Source of the DNA: Pseudomonadota bacterium
Lineage (GTDB): Bacteria; Pseudomonadota; Gammaproteobacteria; Burkholderiales; Burkholderiaceae_C
Direction of reading: 5' to 3'
Assembly: GCA_018241265.1 (NCBI GenBank)
Contig: JAFEEF010000004.1
Span: forward strand, 1-50,701
Length of the DNA stretch: 50,701 nt
Shown here piece by piece: positions 35,488-44,150 of the stretch. A program made the position numbers and the translations under genes. Below the pieces are notes generated by a model. The model did not search any database, was not told the DNA's origin, and saw only the letters and a list, made by a program, of their open reading frames with translations. The stretch's first letter is position 1, and each line of letters begins with the position of its first letter.

Positions 35488-36945
35488 ATGGACGAAGACC
35501 AGGCGCGAGCCGTGATCGCGCTGCAGGCCTACGAGACGCTGCATCCGCCGAGTCCGCTGTGGACCGACGACGATGCCGGGTGGGCGACGCGCGCGGCGCT
35601 GCAGGAGCCGGACGCCGCGGGGCTGCCGCCCGAGGTCTATCTCGCGCGGCGCGCCCGGCATGCGCTGCAGCGCCTCGCGCCGCGCGAGCCGGGGCTGCGG
35701 CGTTGGCTGGCGCGGCGGCTCTGGCGTCCGCAATGGATAGTCGTCACGGCGATCGCGGCCTTCGTGCTCGGCATCGCGGCCGACACGATAGGCAGCGGCC
35801 AGCGCATCGACCTGCTGAGCCCGCCGCTGTGGGGCGTGATGGCGTGGAACGCCTGCGTCTACCTCGCGGCGCTCGCGTTCCTGCTGGCGCATCTCGCGCG
35901 CCGTCATGCGGCCGCGCCCGGGCCGCTGCGGCGGGTGGTCGAACGGGGGCTGCGGCGCGGGCTGCCGGCGCAGGACGACGCGTCGCGCCGGTTCGCCGGC
36001 CTCTGGCTGCGCGCCAGCGCACCGCTGTCGGCCCAGCGCGCGGCGTTGCTGATGCACGTGGGCGCGGCGGCGCTGGCGCTCGGCCTGATCGCCGGGATGT
36101 ACGCACGCGGGCTGGTGCTCGACTACCGGGCGGCATGGGAGAGCACCTTCCTGTCGGCCGAGACCGTGCACGCCGGGCTGGCGCTGCTGCTCGGGCCGGC
36201 ATCCGCCGCAACCGGCATCGCGCTGCCCGACGTGGCCGGCATCGCCGCGATGCAGACCGTGCACGGCTCGACCACGCCGGGTGCGTCGGCGGCGCCGTGG
36301 ATCCATCTGCTCGCGACGACCTTGCTCGGCTTCGTCGTGCTGCCGCGATGGGTACTGGCGCTGATCGCCGGCACGCGGGCGCGCTATCTGGCGCGGCGCC
36401 ATGCGCTGCCGCTCGACGATCCCTACTTCCAGCGTCTGCTGCGCGCGCAACGCGGCGATGCGGCGCGCGTCGTCGTGCTGCCGTATGCGCAGACGCCGGG
36501 CGCGCAGGCCGCCTTGAACCTCCGGACGCTGCTGGCAGCGTCGCTCGGCGATACGATGACGCTGCGCATCGCCGCCACGATCCCGCATGGCGCCGAGGAC
36601 GATGCAGTGCTCGATGTCGCCGCCGACACCACGCTGGCGATCGCGCTGTTCGATCTCGCGGCGACGCCCGAAGCCGAGAACCAGGGGCGCTTCATCGCGC
36701 GATCGGCCGCGGCGCTGCCGGCCGGCGCGGCGACGATGGTGCTGGTCGACGAAGCCGCCTTCGTGCGCCGCTTCGGCCGCACCGGCGATCGGCTGCCGCA
36801 GCGGCGTGCGGCATGGCGCCAGCTCGTCGAGCCGCTGGGCGGCGAGCCGGTGTTCGCCGATCTCGACAGCGCGTCCTCGGACCGGACCGCGCTGCAGGCG
36901 GCGCTGGCCGCACCGCTGCGCATCGACGCCGCAGCGACGCGATGA
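35488..36945 (+). CDS. DUF2868 membrane protein
   Basis: 485 residues, first of a conserved pair with the DUF3482 GTPase. It has an acidic N-terminus, hydrophobic segments at about 83-100, 112-136, 190-212 and 270-292, and a C-terminal soluble domain from about 320. A four-base overlap (ATGA) couples it to the next gene, so the two products likely form one membrane-associated complex. No function is established. It starts 29 bases after the acyl-CoA dehydrogenase stop. ATG at 35488. Confidence 0.85.
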   Translation: MDEDQARAVIALQAYETLHPPSPLWTDDDAGWATRAALQEPDAAGLPPEVYLARRARHALQRLAPREPGLRRWLARRLWRPQWIVVTAIAAFVLGIAADTIGSGQRIDLLSPPLWGVMAWNACVYLAALAFLLAHLARRHAAAPGPLRRVVERGLRRGLPAQDDASRRFAGLWLRASAPLSAQRAALLMHVGAAALALGLIAGMYARGLVLDYRAAWESTFLSAETVHAGLALLLGPASAATGIALPDVAGIAAMQTVHGSTTPGASAAPWIHLLATTLLGFVVLPRWVLALIAGTRARYLARRHALPLDDPYFQRLLRAQRGDAARVVVLPYAQTPGAQAALNLRTLLAASLGDTMTLRIAATIPHGAEDDAVLDVAADTTLAIALFDLAATPEAENQGRFIARSAAALPAGAATMVLVDEAAFVRRFGRTGDRLPQRRAAWRQLVEPLGGEPVFADLDSASSDRTALQAALAAPLRIDAAATR

Positions 36946-38483
36946 CGGTGCCGCGCACGATCTCGCTGTCGCTCGTGTCGCACACGAACGCGGGCAAGAC
37001 CACGCTCGCCCGCACCTTGCTCGGCCAGGACGTCGGCGAGGTGCGCGATGCGCCGCACGTCACCGAGTTCGCCGATCGCCACGTGATGCTCGAGACCGCC
37101 GCCGGCGAGGCGCTCTGCCTGTGGGACACGCCGGGCTTCGGCGACAGCCTGCGGCTCGTCAGGCGGCTGCGCCAGTCGGAGCGGCCGCTCGGCTGGTTCA
37201 TGAGCCAGGTCTGGGACCGTTGGCGCGATCGGCCGTTCTGGGCCACGCAGCAGGCGATGCGCAACGTGCGCGACGAGGCCGACGTGCTGCTCTATCTCGT
37301 CAACGCCGCCGAGGAGCCCGCCGCCGCCGGCTATGTGCAGCCGGAGATGGAATTGCTGGCCTGGGTCGGCAAGCCGGTGGTCGTGCTGCTGAACCAGCTC
37401 GGCAGGCCGCGCGAGCCGGCCGCCGAGGAAGCCGACGTGCGGGGCTGGCGCGAGCATCTGACGAACTGCCGGCACGTCGTCGCGGTGCTGCCGCTCGACG
37501 CGTTCGCGCGCTGCTGGGTGCAGGAGATCCACCTGCTGCGCACGATCGAGACCGCGCTCGACGGCGAGCGGCGTGCGCTGATGGCGCGCTTGCGTGCGGC
37601 CTGGCAGGCGCGCCGTCTCGAGACCTTCGAGGCGGCGATGCGTACGATCGCCGAAAGCCTGGCGCGCACCGCGCTCGCGACCGAGACGGTGCCGCCGCCG
37701 ACCGGCCTGCGCGAGCGCGTGCGCGGCGTCGGCGCGCGGCTGGGCCTCGCGAGCGCGGAAGCGACGCCGGCCGATGTCGCACAGAAGGCGCTGGCGCAGC
37801 GGCTCGACGGCGAGGTGCGGGCGAACACGCAGGCGCTGGTCCGGCTGCATGGCCTCGAAGGCCCGGTCGAATCGGAGATCCTGGCGCGGGTCGCGGCCAG
37901 CTACGACCTGCGCCTGCGCGTCGACGAAGGCCAGGCCGCGGTCTGGGGCGGCGTCGTCACCGGTGCGCTCGCAGGATTGAAAGCCGACCTGCTGAGCGGC
38001 GGCTTGACGATGGGCGGCGGGCTGCTCGCCGGCGGCTTGCTGGGCGCGCTCGGCGCGGCGGGCTTGGCGCGCGCGGTCAATGTGGTGCGCGGCACGGAGC
38101 GGTCGTGGGTGGCGTGGAACGCCGCGGCGCTCGACCGGATGGCGGAGGCTGCACTGCTGCGCTATCTCGCCGTGGCGCACTTCGGCCGCGGTCGCGGCGA
38201 CTGGGCGCGCGCCGAATCGCCGCCGCATTGGCAAGGCGTCGTCGAAGCCGCGCTGGCGCCGCAGCACGAGGCGCTCGCTGCCCTGTGGGAAGCGGCGCGC
38301 AGCGGCCGCGCCGACGGTGCGCCGGACGACCTGCAGCGCCTCGCGCTCGACCTGCAGCCCATCGTCGAGCAGGCCGGTCTGACGGCGCTCGGACGCCTCT
38401 ATCCCGGCAGTCTCGAGCCCGAGTCCGCCGCGCGCGACGCGGCGGCCGTGCCTGATCGCCACGTCCTGCCGGGCTCGGTATAA
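36942..38483 (+). CDS. DUF3482 GTPase
   Basis: 513 residues. N-terminal Ras-like GTPase: G1 SHTNAGKTT (13-21), G3 WDTPGFGDS (61-69), and VVVLLNQLG (146-154) in the place of G4, where NKxD is altered to NQLG. The C-terminal DUF3482 region has a Gly-rich hydrophobic stretch (about 335-385) that could enter the membrane. Coupled to the DUF2868 gene. The pair is conserved in proteobacteria but its task is unknown; a link to membrane stress or transport is speculation. Confidence 0.87.
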   Translation: MTVPRTISLSLVSHTNAGKTTLARTLLGQDVGEVRDAPHVTEFADRHVMLETAAGEALCLWDTPGFGDSLRLVRRLRQSERPLGWFMSQVWDRWRDRPFWATQQAMRNVRDEADVLLYLVNAAEEPAAAGYVQPEMELLAWVGKPVVVLLNQLGRPREPAAEEADVRGWREHLTNCRHVVAVLPLDAFARCWVQEIHLLRTIETALDGERRALMARLRAAWQARRLETFEAAMRTIAESLARTALATETVPPPTGLRERVRGVGARLGLASAEATPADVAQKALAQRLDGEVRANTQALVRLHGLEGPVESEILARVAASYDLRLRVDEGQAAVWGGVVTGALAGLKADLLSGGLTMGGGLLAGGLLGALGAAGLARAVNVVRGTERSWVAWNAAALDRMAEAALLRYLAVAHFGRGRGDWARAESPPHWQGVVEAALAPQHEALAALWEAARSGRADGAPDDLQRLALDLQPIVEQAGLTALGRLYPGSLEPESAARDAAAVPDRHVLPGSV

Positions 38484-38556
38484 CTCCTCGCACAGGGGCC
38501 GCCAATTGCAGTAGGCTGACCTCGGCGGCCTTCTCTGAAGACGCAAGGAATTCTTC

Positions 38557-39165
38557 GTGAGCGCACCACCGATCGTCTTCCATTTCGACTTCTCGTCGCC
38601 GTACTCGTACATCGCGTCCGAATGGGTCGAAGCGCTGGCGGCGCGCTACGGGCGCACCGTCGACTGGCGCGCGATCCTGCTCGGCGCGACCTTCCAGGTC
38701 ACCGAGATCAAGAGTCCGGTCGCTTACCCGCTGAAGCGCGAATACTCGATGCGCGACTTCGAGCGCTCGGCGCGTTTTGCCGGCGTGCCGCTGAAGATGC
38801 CCGACAACTTCCCGATCCCGACGCAGAACGCCGCGCGCATCTTCTGGGCGCTGCGCGACGACCTCGGCCCGGATCGCGCGTGCCAATGGGCGCGCCATTG
38901 CCTGCGCGCTTACTTTGCGCGCGGCGTCGATCTCTCCGATCCGCAGGCGCTGCGCGCCCTCGCGGTCGAGTTCGGCCTCGACGCCGACGAGACCGAGATG
39001 CTCTGGAGCGATCCGAAGCGCAAGGCGCGCCTGAAGGAGGTGAACGACGCGGCGATCGCGCAGGGCGTGTTCGGCGCGCCGTTCTTCTTCGTCGACGGTG
39101 AGCCGTTCTGGGGCAACGACCGGCGGGGGCAGATCGAGCGCTGGCTGGCGACCGGGCCGTTCTGA
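38557..39165 (+). CDS. DsbA-family 2-hydroxychromene-2-carboxylate isomerase-like protein
   Basis: 202 residues of thioredoxin-fold, kappa-GST-like type. Opens HFDFSSPYSYIAS, with the serine (position 13 or 14) that replaces the thiol of DsbA in this family, and ends with GVFGAPFFFVDGEPFWGND. Characterised relatives isomerise 2-hydroxychromene-2-carboxylate in naphthalene breakdown; many others are glutathione-dependent enzymes of unknown substrate. GTG start at 38557 with AAGGAA six bases upstream. A second member lies at 48383. Confidence 0.88.
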   Translation: MSAPPIVFHFDFSSPYSYIASEWVEALAARYGRTVDWRAILLGATFQVTEIKSPVAYPLKREYSMRDFERSARFAGVPLKMPDNFPIPTQNAARIFWALRDDLGPDRACQWARHCLRAYFARGVDLSDPQALRALAVEFGLDADETEMLWSDPKRKARLKEVNDAAIAQGVFGAPFFFVDGEPFWGNDRRGQIERWLATGPF

Positions 39166-39201
39166 ACGCGCCAAGGGCGAATGTCACCGCAGAGGCGCCG
39201 C

Positions 39202-39207
39202 TAGAAT
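39202..39207 (+). promoter_or_regulatory. Probable -10 box of the liu operon
   Basis: TAGAAT (one base from TATAAT), nine bases upstream of the third palindrome. Transcription would start at about 39214, so a bound LiuR would cover the start site. Confidence 0.5.
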
Positions 39208-39216
39208 CGCGGCCAA

Positions 39217-39232
39217 TTGACGTATACGTCAA
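39217..39232. promoter_or_regulatory. LiuR-type operator, site 3
   Basis: Third exact TTGACGTATACGTCAA, 21 bases before the carboxylase beta-subunit ATG. Just downstream of TAGAAT (39202-39207), consistent with repression. Confidence 0.85.
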
Positions 39233-39253
39233 TTCACGCCTACCGGAGACAAC

Positions 39254-40861
39254 ATGCCGCAACTCGCGTCCAAGCTCAGCCCGCGCTCGGAAGATTTCAA
39301 GGCCAACGCGGCGGCGATGCGCGCGCTGGTCGACGACCTGAACGCGCGGCTTGCACGCATCGCGCACGGCGGCGGCGAGGCGGCGCGTGCAAAGCACTTG
39401 GCGCGCGGCAAGCTGCTGCCGCGCGATCGCGTCGAGATGCTGCTCGACCCGGACACGCCGTTCCTCGAGGTCGCACCGCTCGCGGCACTCGACATGTACA
39501 ACAACGATGCGCCTGGCGCCGGACTGATCGCCGGCATCGGCAGAGTCAGCGGCGTCGACTGCATGGTCGTCTGCAACGACGCGACCGTGAAGGGCGGGAC
39601 GTACTACCCGATGACGGTGAAGAAGCACCTGCGCGCGCAGGAGATCGCGCAGCAGAACCGGCTGCCGTGCATCTACCTCGTGGATTCGGGTGGTGCCAAC
39701 CTGCCGAACCAGGACGACGTGTTTCCCGACCGCGAGCACTTCGGCCGGATCTTCTACAACCAGGCGCAGATGAGCGCGCAGGGCATACCGCAGATCGCGG
39801 TCGTGATGGGCTCGTGCACGGCGGGCGGCGCCTACATGCCGGCGATGAGCGACGAGTCGATCATCGTGAAGAACCAAGGCACCATCTTCCTTGGCGGACC
39901 GCCGCTCGTGAAGGCGGCCATCGGCGAGGTCGTCAGCGCCGAGGATCTCGGCGGCGGCGACGTGCACACGCGGCTGTCGGGCGTGGCCGACCACCTGGCG
40001 CAGAACGATACGCATGCGCTCGCGCTGGCGCGCGCCTCGGTCGGGCACCTCAACTGGCGCAAGGCGCATGAGCAGCGCCTGATCGAGCCTCGTCCGCCGA
40101 TGTACGCCGCCGATGAACTGCATGGCGTCATTCCGACCGATACGAGGAAGCCCTACGACGTGCGCGAGATCATCGCGCGCATCGTCGACGCGTCCGAGTT
40201 CGACGAGTTCAAGGCGCGCTACGGCACGACGCTCGTCACCGGCTTCGCGCATATCGAAGGCATGCCGGTCGGCATCGTCGCGAACAACGGCGTGCTGTTC
40301 TCGGAGTCGGCGCTGAAGGGCGCGCACTTCATCGAGCTGTGCGGCCAGCGCAAGATACCGCTCGTCTTTCTTCAGAACATCACCGGCTTCATGGTCGGCA
40401 GGAAGTACGAGAGCGAAGGCATCGCCAAGCACGGCGCGAAGATGGTCACTGCAGTGTCGACCGTCAACGTGCCGAAGTTCACGGTGATCATCGGCGGCTC
40501 GTTCGGCGCCGGGAACTACGGCATGTGCGGGCGCGCGTACTCGCCGCGCTTCCTGTGGATGTGGCCGAACGCGCGCATCAGCGTGATGGGCGGCGAGCAG
40601 GCGGCAAGCGTGCTGGCGACCGTCAGGCGCGACGGCATCGAAGGCAAGGGCGGGCAATGGAGCGCCGAAGAAGAGGCGGCGTTCAAGCGGCCCATCCTCG
40701 ACCAGTTCGAGCATCAGGCGCATCCGTACTACGCCAGCGCGCGCCTCTGGGACGACGGCGTGATCGATCCGGCCGAGACGCGCCGGGTGCTCGCGCTGGC
40801 GATCTCGGCGAGCCTCAATGCACCGATACCGGAGGCGCGGTTCGGTGTGTTCCGGATGTAG
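39254..40861 (+). CDS. liuB: Methylcrotonyl-CoA carboxylase beta (carboxyltransferase) subunit
   Basis: 535 residues, family length. It moves carboxyl from biotin to 3-methylcrotonyl-CoA, forming 3-methylglutaconyl-CoA. Diagnostic blocks: [56 protein letters not shown] and [18 protein letters not shown]; the latter set separates it from propionyl-CoA carboxylase. First gene of the main liu operon and directly behind LiuR site 3. The alpha partner is at 44151, four open reading frames later, two of which are a VapBC pair. Confidence 0.95.
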   Translation: MPQLASKLSPRSEDFKANAAAMRALVDDLNARLARIAHGGGEAARAKHLARGKLLPRDRVEMLLDPDTPFLEVAPLAALDMYNNDAPGAGLIAGIGRVSGVDCMVVCNDATVKGGTYYPMTVKKHLRAQEIAQQNRLPCIYLVDSGGANLPNQDDVFPDREHFGRIFYNQAQMSAQGIPQIAVVMGSCTAGGAYMPAMSDESIIVKNQGTIFLGGPPLVKAAIGEVVSAEDLGGGDVHTRLSGVADHLAQNDTHALALARASVGHLNWRKAHEQRLIEPRPPMYAADELHGVIPTDTRKPYDVREIIARIVDASEFDEFKARYGTTLVTGFAHIEGMPVGIVANNGVLFSESALKGAHFIELCGQRKIPLVFLQNITGFMVGRKYESEGIAKHGAKMVTAVSTVNVPKFTVIIGGSFGAGNYGMCGRAYSPRFLWMWPNARISVMGGEQAASVLATVRRDGIEGKGGQWSAEEEAAFKRPILDQFEHQAHPYYASARLWDDGVIDPAETRRVLALAISASLNAPIPEARFGVFRM

Positions 40862-40863
40862 AA

Positions 40864-40891
40864 TGTGCAAAGAGTAATTGCTCTATACACA
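40864..40891. promoter_or_regulatory. Imperfect 28-bp palindrome, likely vapBC operator
   Basis: Begins TGTG and ends CACA, with the inner AGAG-TAATTG-CTCT (40871-40884); 22 of 28 positions are symmetric. It begins three bases after the liuB stop codon and ends just before the vapB ATG, a typical place for an autoregulatory site. The run is AT-rich relative to its surroundings. Confidence 0.55.
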
Positions 40892-40893
40892 TC

Positions 40894-41187
40894 ATGCGCA
40901 CAAATATCGACATCGACGACGCGACACTCGAAGCGGCGATGCGGGCTGGGCATTTCAAGACCAAGAAGGACGCTGTGGAGGCAGGGTTGAAACTGCTCGC
41001 GCGGCAAGCGGCCTATCAGGAGATCCTGAAGTGGCAAGGCAAGCTGAAGTGGGAAGGCGACGAGTCGGTCGACTGGACCGCCGCTGCGCCGGGCGAGGAA
41101 CCCGCGCCGCGCGCCGCCTCCTCGCATCTCGCGGTCAACGGGCCGGCTGCCGAATACGCGGTCAAGCAGCGCCGTGGTCGTCGTTGA
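40894..41187 (+). CDS. vapB: VapB-like antitoxin
   Basis: 97 residues. The N-terminus MRTNIDIDDATLEAAM (ribbon-helix-helix, DUF2191/VapB type) followed by KTKKDAVEAGLKLLARQAA is characteristic. The C-terminal region (residues 45-97) should wrap the toxin; its last 30 residues are Ala/Pro/Arg-rich and look extended compared with typical 65-80-residue antitoxins. Overlaps vapC by 14 bases. Confidence 0.85.
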   Translation: MRTNIDIDDATLEAAMRAGHFKTKKDAVEAGLKLLARQAAYQEILKWQGKLKWEGDESVDWTAAAPGEEPAPRAASSHLAVNGPAAEYAVKQRRGRR

Positions 41188-41575
41188 CTCCAGCGTCTGG
41201 ATCGACTTCTTCTCGGGCGGGCAGCGTCCCGGCGTCGACGTGCTGCAGCAACTGCTGAGCCGTGGCGAGGTTCGCATCGTGGTGCCCGATCTCGTGCTGT
41301 TCGAAGTGCTGCGCGGGTTCCGTCATGAGCGCGAATATCGCCGCGCGCGCATGCTGATGCAGAGCCTGAGCATCGAGGACACCGGCGGCGAGGACTTGGC
41401 GTTGGCGGCCGCCGACCACTGCCGCAGCCTTCGGCGCGCCGGGTTCACCGTGCGCAGCGCGGTCGATGTGCTGATTGCCGCCTTCTGCATCGATCGGGGC
41501 TATGCCTTGCTGCACGCCGACCGTGACTTCGACGCCTTCGGCGACTTGCGCGGCCTCCACGTCTGGCAGGTCTGA
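41174..41575 (+). CDS. vapC: VapC-like PIN-domain ribonuclease toxin
   Basis: 133 residues, PIN domain with the acidic active-site residues D5 (VVVDSSVW), E44 (LFEVLRGF), D98 (SAVDVLIAA) and D116 (LHADRDFD). VapC toxins cut tRNA or rRNA; the target is unknown here. GTG start at 41174 inside vapB. Inserted between liuB and the acyl-CoA dehydrogenase; downstream liu genes now lie behind it on the transcript. Confidence 0.88.
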   Translation: MVVVDSSVWIDFFSGGQRPGVDVLQQLLSRGEVRIVVPDLVLFEVLRGFRHEREYRRARMLMQSLSIEDTGGEDLALAAADHCRSLRRAGFTVRSAVDVLIAAFCIDRGYALLHADRDFDAFGDLRGLHVWQV

Positions 41576-41581
41576 GACGGG

Positions 41582-42715
41582 ATGGACAGCATCTACATCA
41601 CCCCCGAGCACGAACTGCTGCGCGAGCAGGTCGCGCGCTTCCTGGCACGCGAGGTCGAGCCTTGCGGCGCGCAATGGGAAGAAGCCGGCTGCACGCCGCG
41701 CGAGGTGCTGCGCAAGCTCGGCGACGCCGGCCTGCTCGGGCTGATGCACTCGAGCGAGCACGGCGGCGCCGGCGCCGACGCGCTGACCAACCTGGTGTTC
41801 GCAGAGGCGCTGGCGCAGTCGACCTACGCCGGGTTCGTGATCACGGTGCTCGTGCACACCGACATGGCGAGCCCGCACCTGCACCACGCCGGCACGCAGG
41901 CGCAACAGCGGCGCTACATGCCCGGCGTCACGGCGGGCCGGACCATCACCGCGGTCGGCATCACCGAGCCCGGCGCCGGCTCCGACGTCGCCGGCATCCG
42001 CACGACGGCGCGCCGCGACGGCGATGGCTGGGTGCTGAACGGCACCAAGATGTTCATCACGAACGGGGTGCATGCGGACCTGTACTTCATCGCCGCGAAG
42101 ACGGGTGACGCGCGGCATGCGATGTCGATGTTCATCGTCGAGAAGGGCATGCCGGGCTTCTCGGTCGGTCGGGCGCTGAAGAAGACCGGCTGGCTGTCGT
42201 CGGACACCGCCGAGCTGGTGCTCGATGACGTCCGCCTGCCGGCCGATGCCCTGCTCGGCGAAGAGCACAAGGGCTTCTACTCGGTGATGAAGAACTTCCA
42301 GACCGAACGCATGGCGCTGGCCGCGATGGCGGTCGGCCATTGCACGCAGGCGCTGAAGCTGACGCTGGACCATGTGCGCGACCGTCGCGCGTTCGGCGCG
42401 CCCTTGTTCGACAAGCAGGTGATCCGCCAGCGTCTCGCGATGCTCGACGCCAAGGTACGCGCGGCGCGGTCGTTCATGTACCACTGCGCGTGGCGCGTCA
42501 CTCAAAAGCAGGACGTCGTGCAGGAAGTCTCGATGCTGAAGGCGCTGACCGGCGAGCTCGCCAACGAAGTGGTCGGTACCTGCCAGCAGTTCCACGGCGG
42601 CATGGGCTACATGCGCGAAACCGCGATCGAGCGGCTGTGGCGCGATGCGCGCATCCTGGCGATCGGCGGCGGGGCGACCGAGGTGATGCTCGATGAAGTC
42701 GCGAAACGCTATTGA
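41582..42715 (+). CDS. Acyl-CoA dehydrogenase in the liu operon
   Basis: 377 residues. Catalytic glutamate in helix G (E242 in NFQTERMALAAMAVG) and the C-terminal position is GGGATEV rather than EGT, so it belongs to the IVD/LCAD/AtuD-like arrangement. Other blocks: [31 protein letters not shown]. It may be a second isovaleryl-CoA dehydrogenase, or a citronellyl-/branched-acyl-CoA dehydrogenase (AtuD-like); liuA at 21234 is the closer match to isovaleryl-CoA dehydrogenase. Six bases after vapC. Confidence 0.9.
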   Translation: MDSIYITPEHELLREQVARFLAREVEPCGAQWEEAGCTPREVLRKLGDAGLLGLMHSSEHGGAGADALTNLVFAEALAQSTYAGFVITVLVHTDMASPHLHHAGTQAQQRRYMPGVTAGRTITAVGITEPGAGSDVAGIRTTARRDGDGWVLNGTKMFITNGVHADLYFIAAKTGDARHAMSMFIVEKGMPGFSVGRALKKTGWLSSDTAELVLDDVRLPADALLGEEHKGFYSVMKNFQTERMALAAMAVGHCTQALKLTLDHVRDRRAFGAPLFDKQVIRQRLAMLDAKVRAARSFMYHCAWRVTQKQDVVQEVSMLKALTGELANEVVGTCQQFHGGMGYMRETAIERLWRDARILAIGGGATEVMLDEVAKRY

Positions 42716-42728
42716 AGGAGTTGCCGCG

Positions 42729-43523
42729 ATGACGACGATGCTCGAGATCGAACGCCGGGGCCACGTCGCCCGCGTCTGGCTGAACCGCCCCGACGTCCGC
42801 AATGCCTTCAACGAAGACGTGATCGCCGAGCTGTCGACGGCCTTCGCCGGCTTCGCGGCCGATGGCGACTTGCGCGCGATCGTGCTCGGCGGCCGCGGCA
42901 AGGCGTTCTGCGCCGGCGCCGATCTGACGTGGATGCGCGCGATGGCCGGCTACGACTGGGAGCAGAACCGTGCCGATGCCGGGCGGCTCGCGGAGATGCT
43001 GTGGGCGATCTACCGCTGCCCGGTGCCGGTGGTCGGCCGCATCCATGGCGATTGCTATGCCGGCGGCGTCGGCTTGGCGGCGGTGTGCGACGTGCTGATC
43101 GCGGCCGATACGGCGAGCTTCTGCCTCAGCGAGGCGCGCCTCGGCCTGCTGCCGGCGACGATCAGCCCGTACGTGATCCGCGCGATGGGCGAGCAGGCGG
43201 CCCGCCGCTATTTCGTGACGGCCGAGCGCTTCACGGCGCGCGAGGCGCAGGCGATCGGCTTCGTGCATGAGGTTTGCGCCGCGGACGAGATCGATGCGCG
43301 CGTCGATGCGCTGGTCGCGACGCTGGTCGCAAACGGTCCGATGGCGGTGCGCGCTTGCAAGCAACTCGTGCAGGACGTCGCCGGCATGCCGATCGATGCG
43401 GCGCTGCGCGCCGACACCGCCCGTCGCATCGCCGACATCCGCGCGAGCGACGAGGGCCGCGAAGGCGTGCAGAGCTTCCTGAACAAGCGCAAGCCGGCGT
43501 GGCTGCCCGAAGGGAACGCGTGA
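42729..43523 (+). CDS. liuC: 3-Methylglutaconyl-CoA hydratase (enoyl-CoA hydratase family)
   Basis: 264-residue crotonase-fold enzyme hydrating 3-methylglutaconyl-CoA to HMG-CoA. The oxyanion-hole blocks are GRGKAFCAGADLTWM and IHGDCYAGGVGLAAVCD; SEARLGLLPATISPYVIRAMG is typical of LiuC. AAGGAG eight bases upstream sets the ATG at 42729. The stop overlaps the next start (TGATG). Confidence 0.92.
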   Translation: MTTMLEIERRGHVARVWLNRPDVRNAFNEDVIAELSTAFAGFAADGDLRAIVLGGRGKAFCAGADLTWMRAMAGYDWEQNRADAGRLAEMLWAIYRCPVPVVGRIHGDCYAGGVGLAAVCDVLIAADTASFCLSEARLGLLPATISPYVIRAMGEQAARRYFVTAERFTAREAQAIGFVHEVCAADEIDARVDALVATLVANGPMAVRACKQLVQDVAGMPIDAALRADTARRIADIRASDEGREGVQSFLNKRKPAWLPEGNA

Positions 43524-44137
43524 TGAACCTCGACACCGCGCAACTGCTGGCGGTCGCCGCCGCGCTCGGCTGGGCCAGCGGCCTGCGTCTCTACGCCGTC
43601 GTCTTTCTCACCGGTCTGGCCGGCGCGCTCGAGCTGGTGAACCTGCCGCCCGGCCTGCACGTGCTGCAGAGCCCGATGCTGCTGGCGGCCAGCGGCTTCA
43701 TGCTGTTCGTCGAGTTCTTCGCCGACAAGATCCCCGGCGTCGACACGGCCTGGGATGTGATCCACACGCTGGTGCGCATCCCCGCCGGTGCGGCGCTGGC
43801 GGCCGCGACGTTCGGCCAGGATCCGACCGCGTGGACGCTGGCCGCGGCGCTGCTCGGCGGCACGTTGGCGGCCACCAGCCATATCGCCAAGGCGACGACG
43901 CGCGCTGCGATCAACACGTCGCCCGAGCCGTTTTCCAACATCGGCATGTCGCTGCTCGGCGATGGCATGGTGCCGCTGAGCCTGTGGCTGGCGTGGGCAC
44001 ATCCGTATGCGTTCTTCGCACTGCTCGCCGTCGCGCTCTGCGTGATGGTGGGCGTGATCGTCGTGATGAGCCGGTTCCTCGGCGCGCTCGTGCGCCGGGT
44101 GTCGGGATGGTTCGCGGCGCGCCAGCCGTCGATGTGA
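43523..44137 (+). CDS. DUF4126 membrane protein
   Basis: 204 residues with several hydrophobic helices (about 8-30, 50-68, 88-112, 148-178); no signal peptide. The N-terminal block ALGWASGLRLYAVVFLTGL and the segment TSHIAKATTRAAINTSPEPFSN are typical of DUF4126, a family of unknown role. It lies between liuC and liuD with a one-base overlap upstream, so it is expressed with leucine catabolism. Could be a transporter or a membrane scaffold; not known. Confidence 0.85.
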   Translation: MNLDTAQLLAVAAALGWASGLRLYAVVFLTGLAGALELVNLPPGLHVLQSPMLLAASGFMLFVEFFADKIPGVDTAWDVIHTLVRIPAGAALAAATFGQDPTAWTLAAALLGGTLAATSHIAKATTRAAINTSPEPFSNIGMSLLGDGMVPLSLWLAWAHPYAFFALLAVALCVMVGVIVVMSRFLGALVRRVSGWFAARQPSM

Positions 44138-44150
44138 TCGAGGTACCGTC

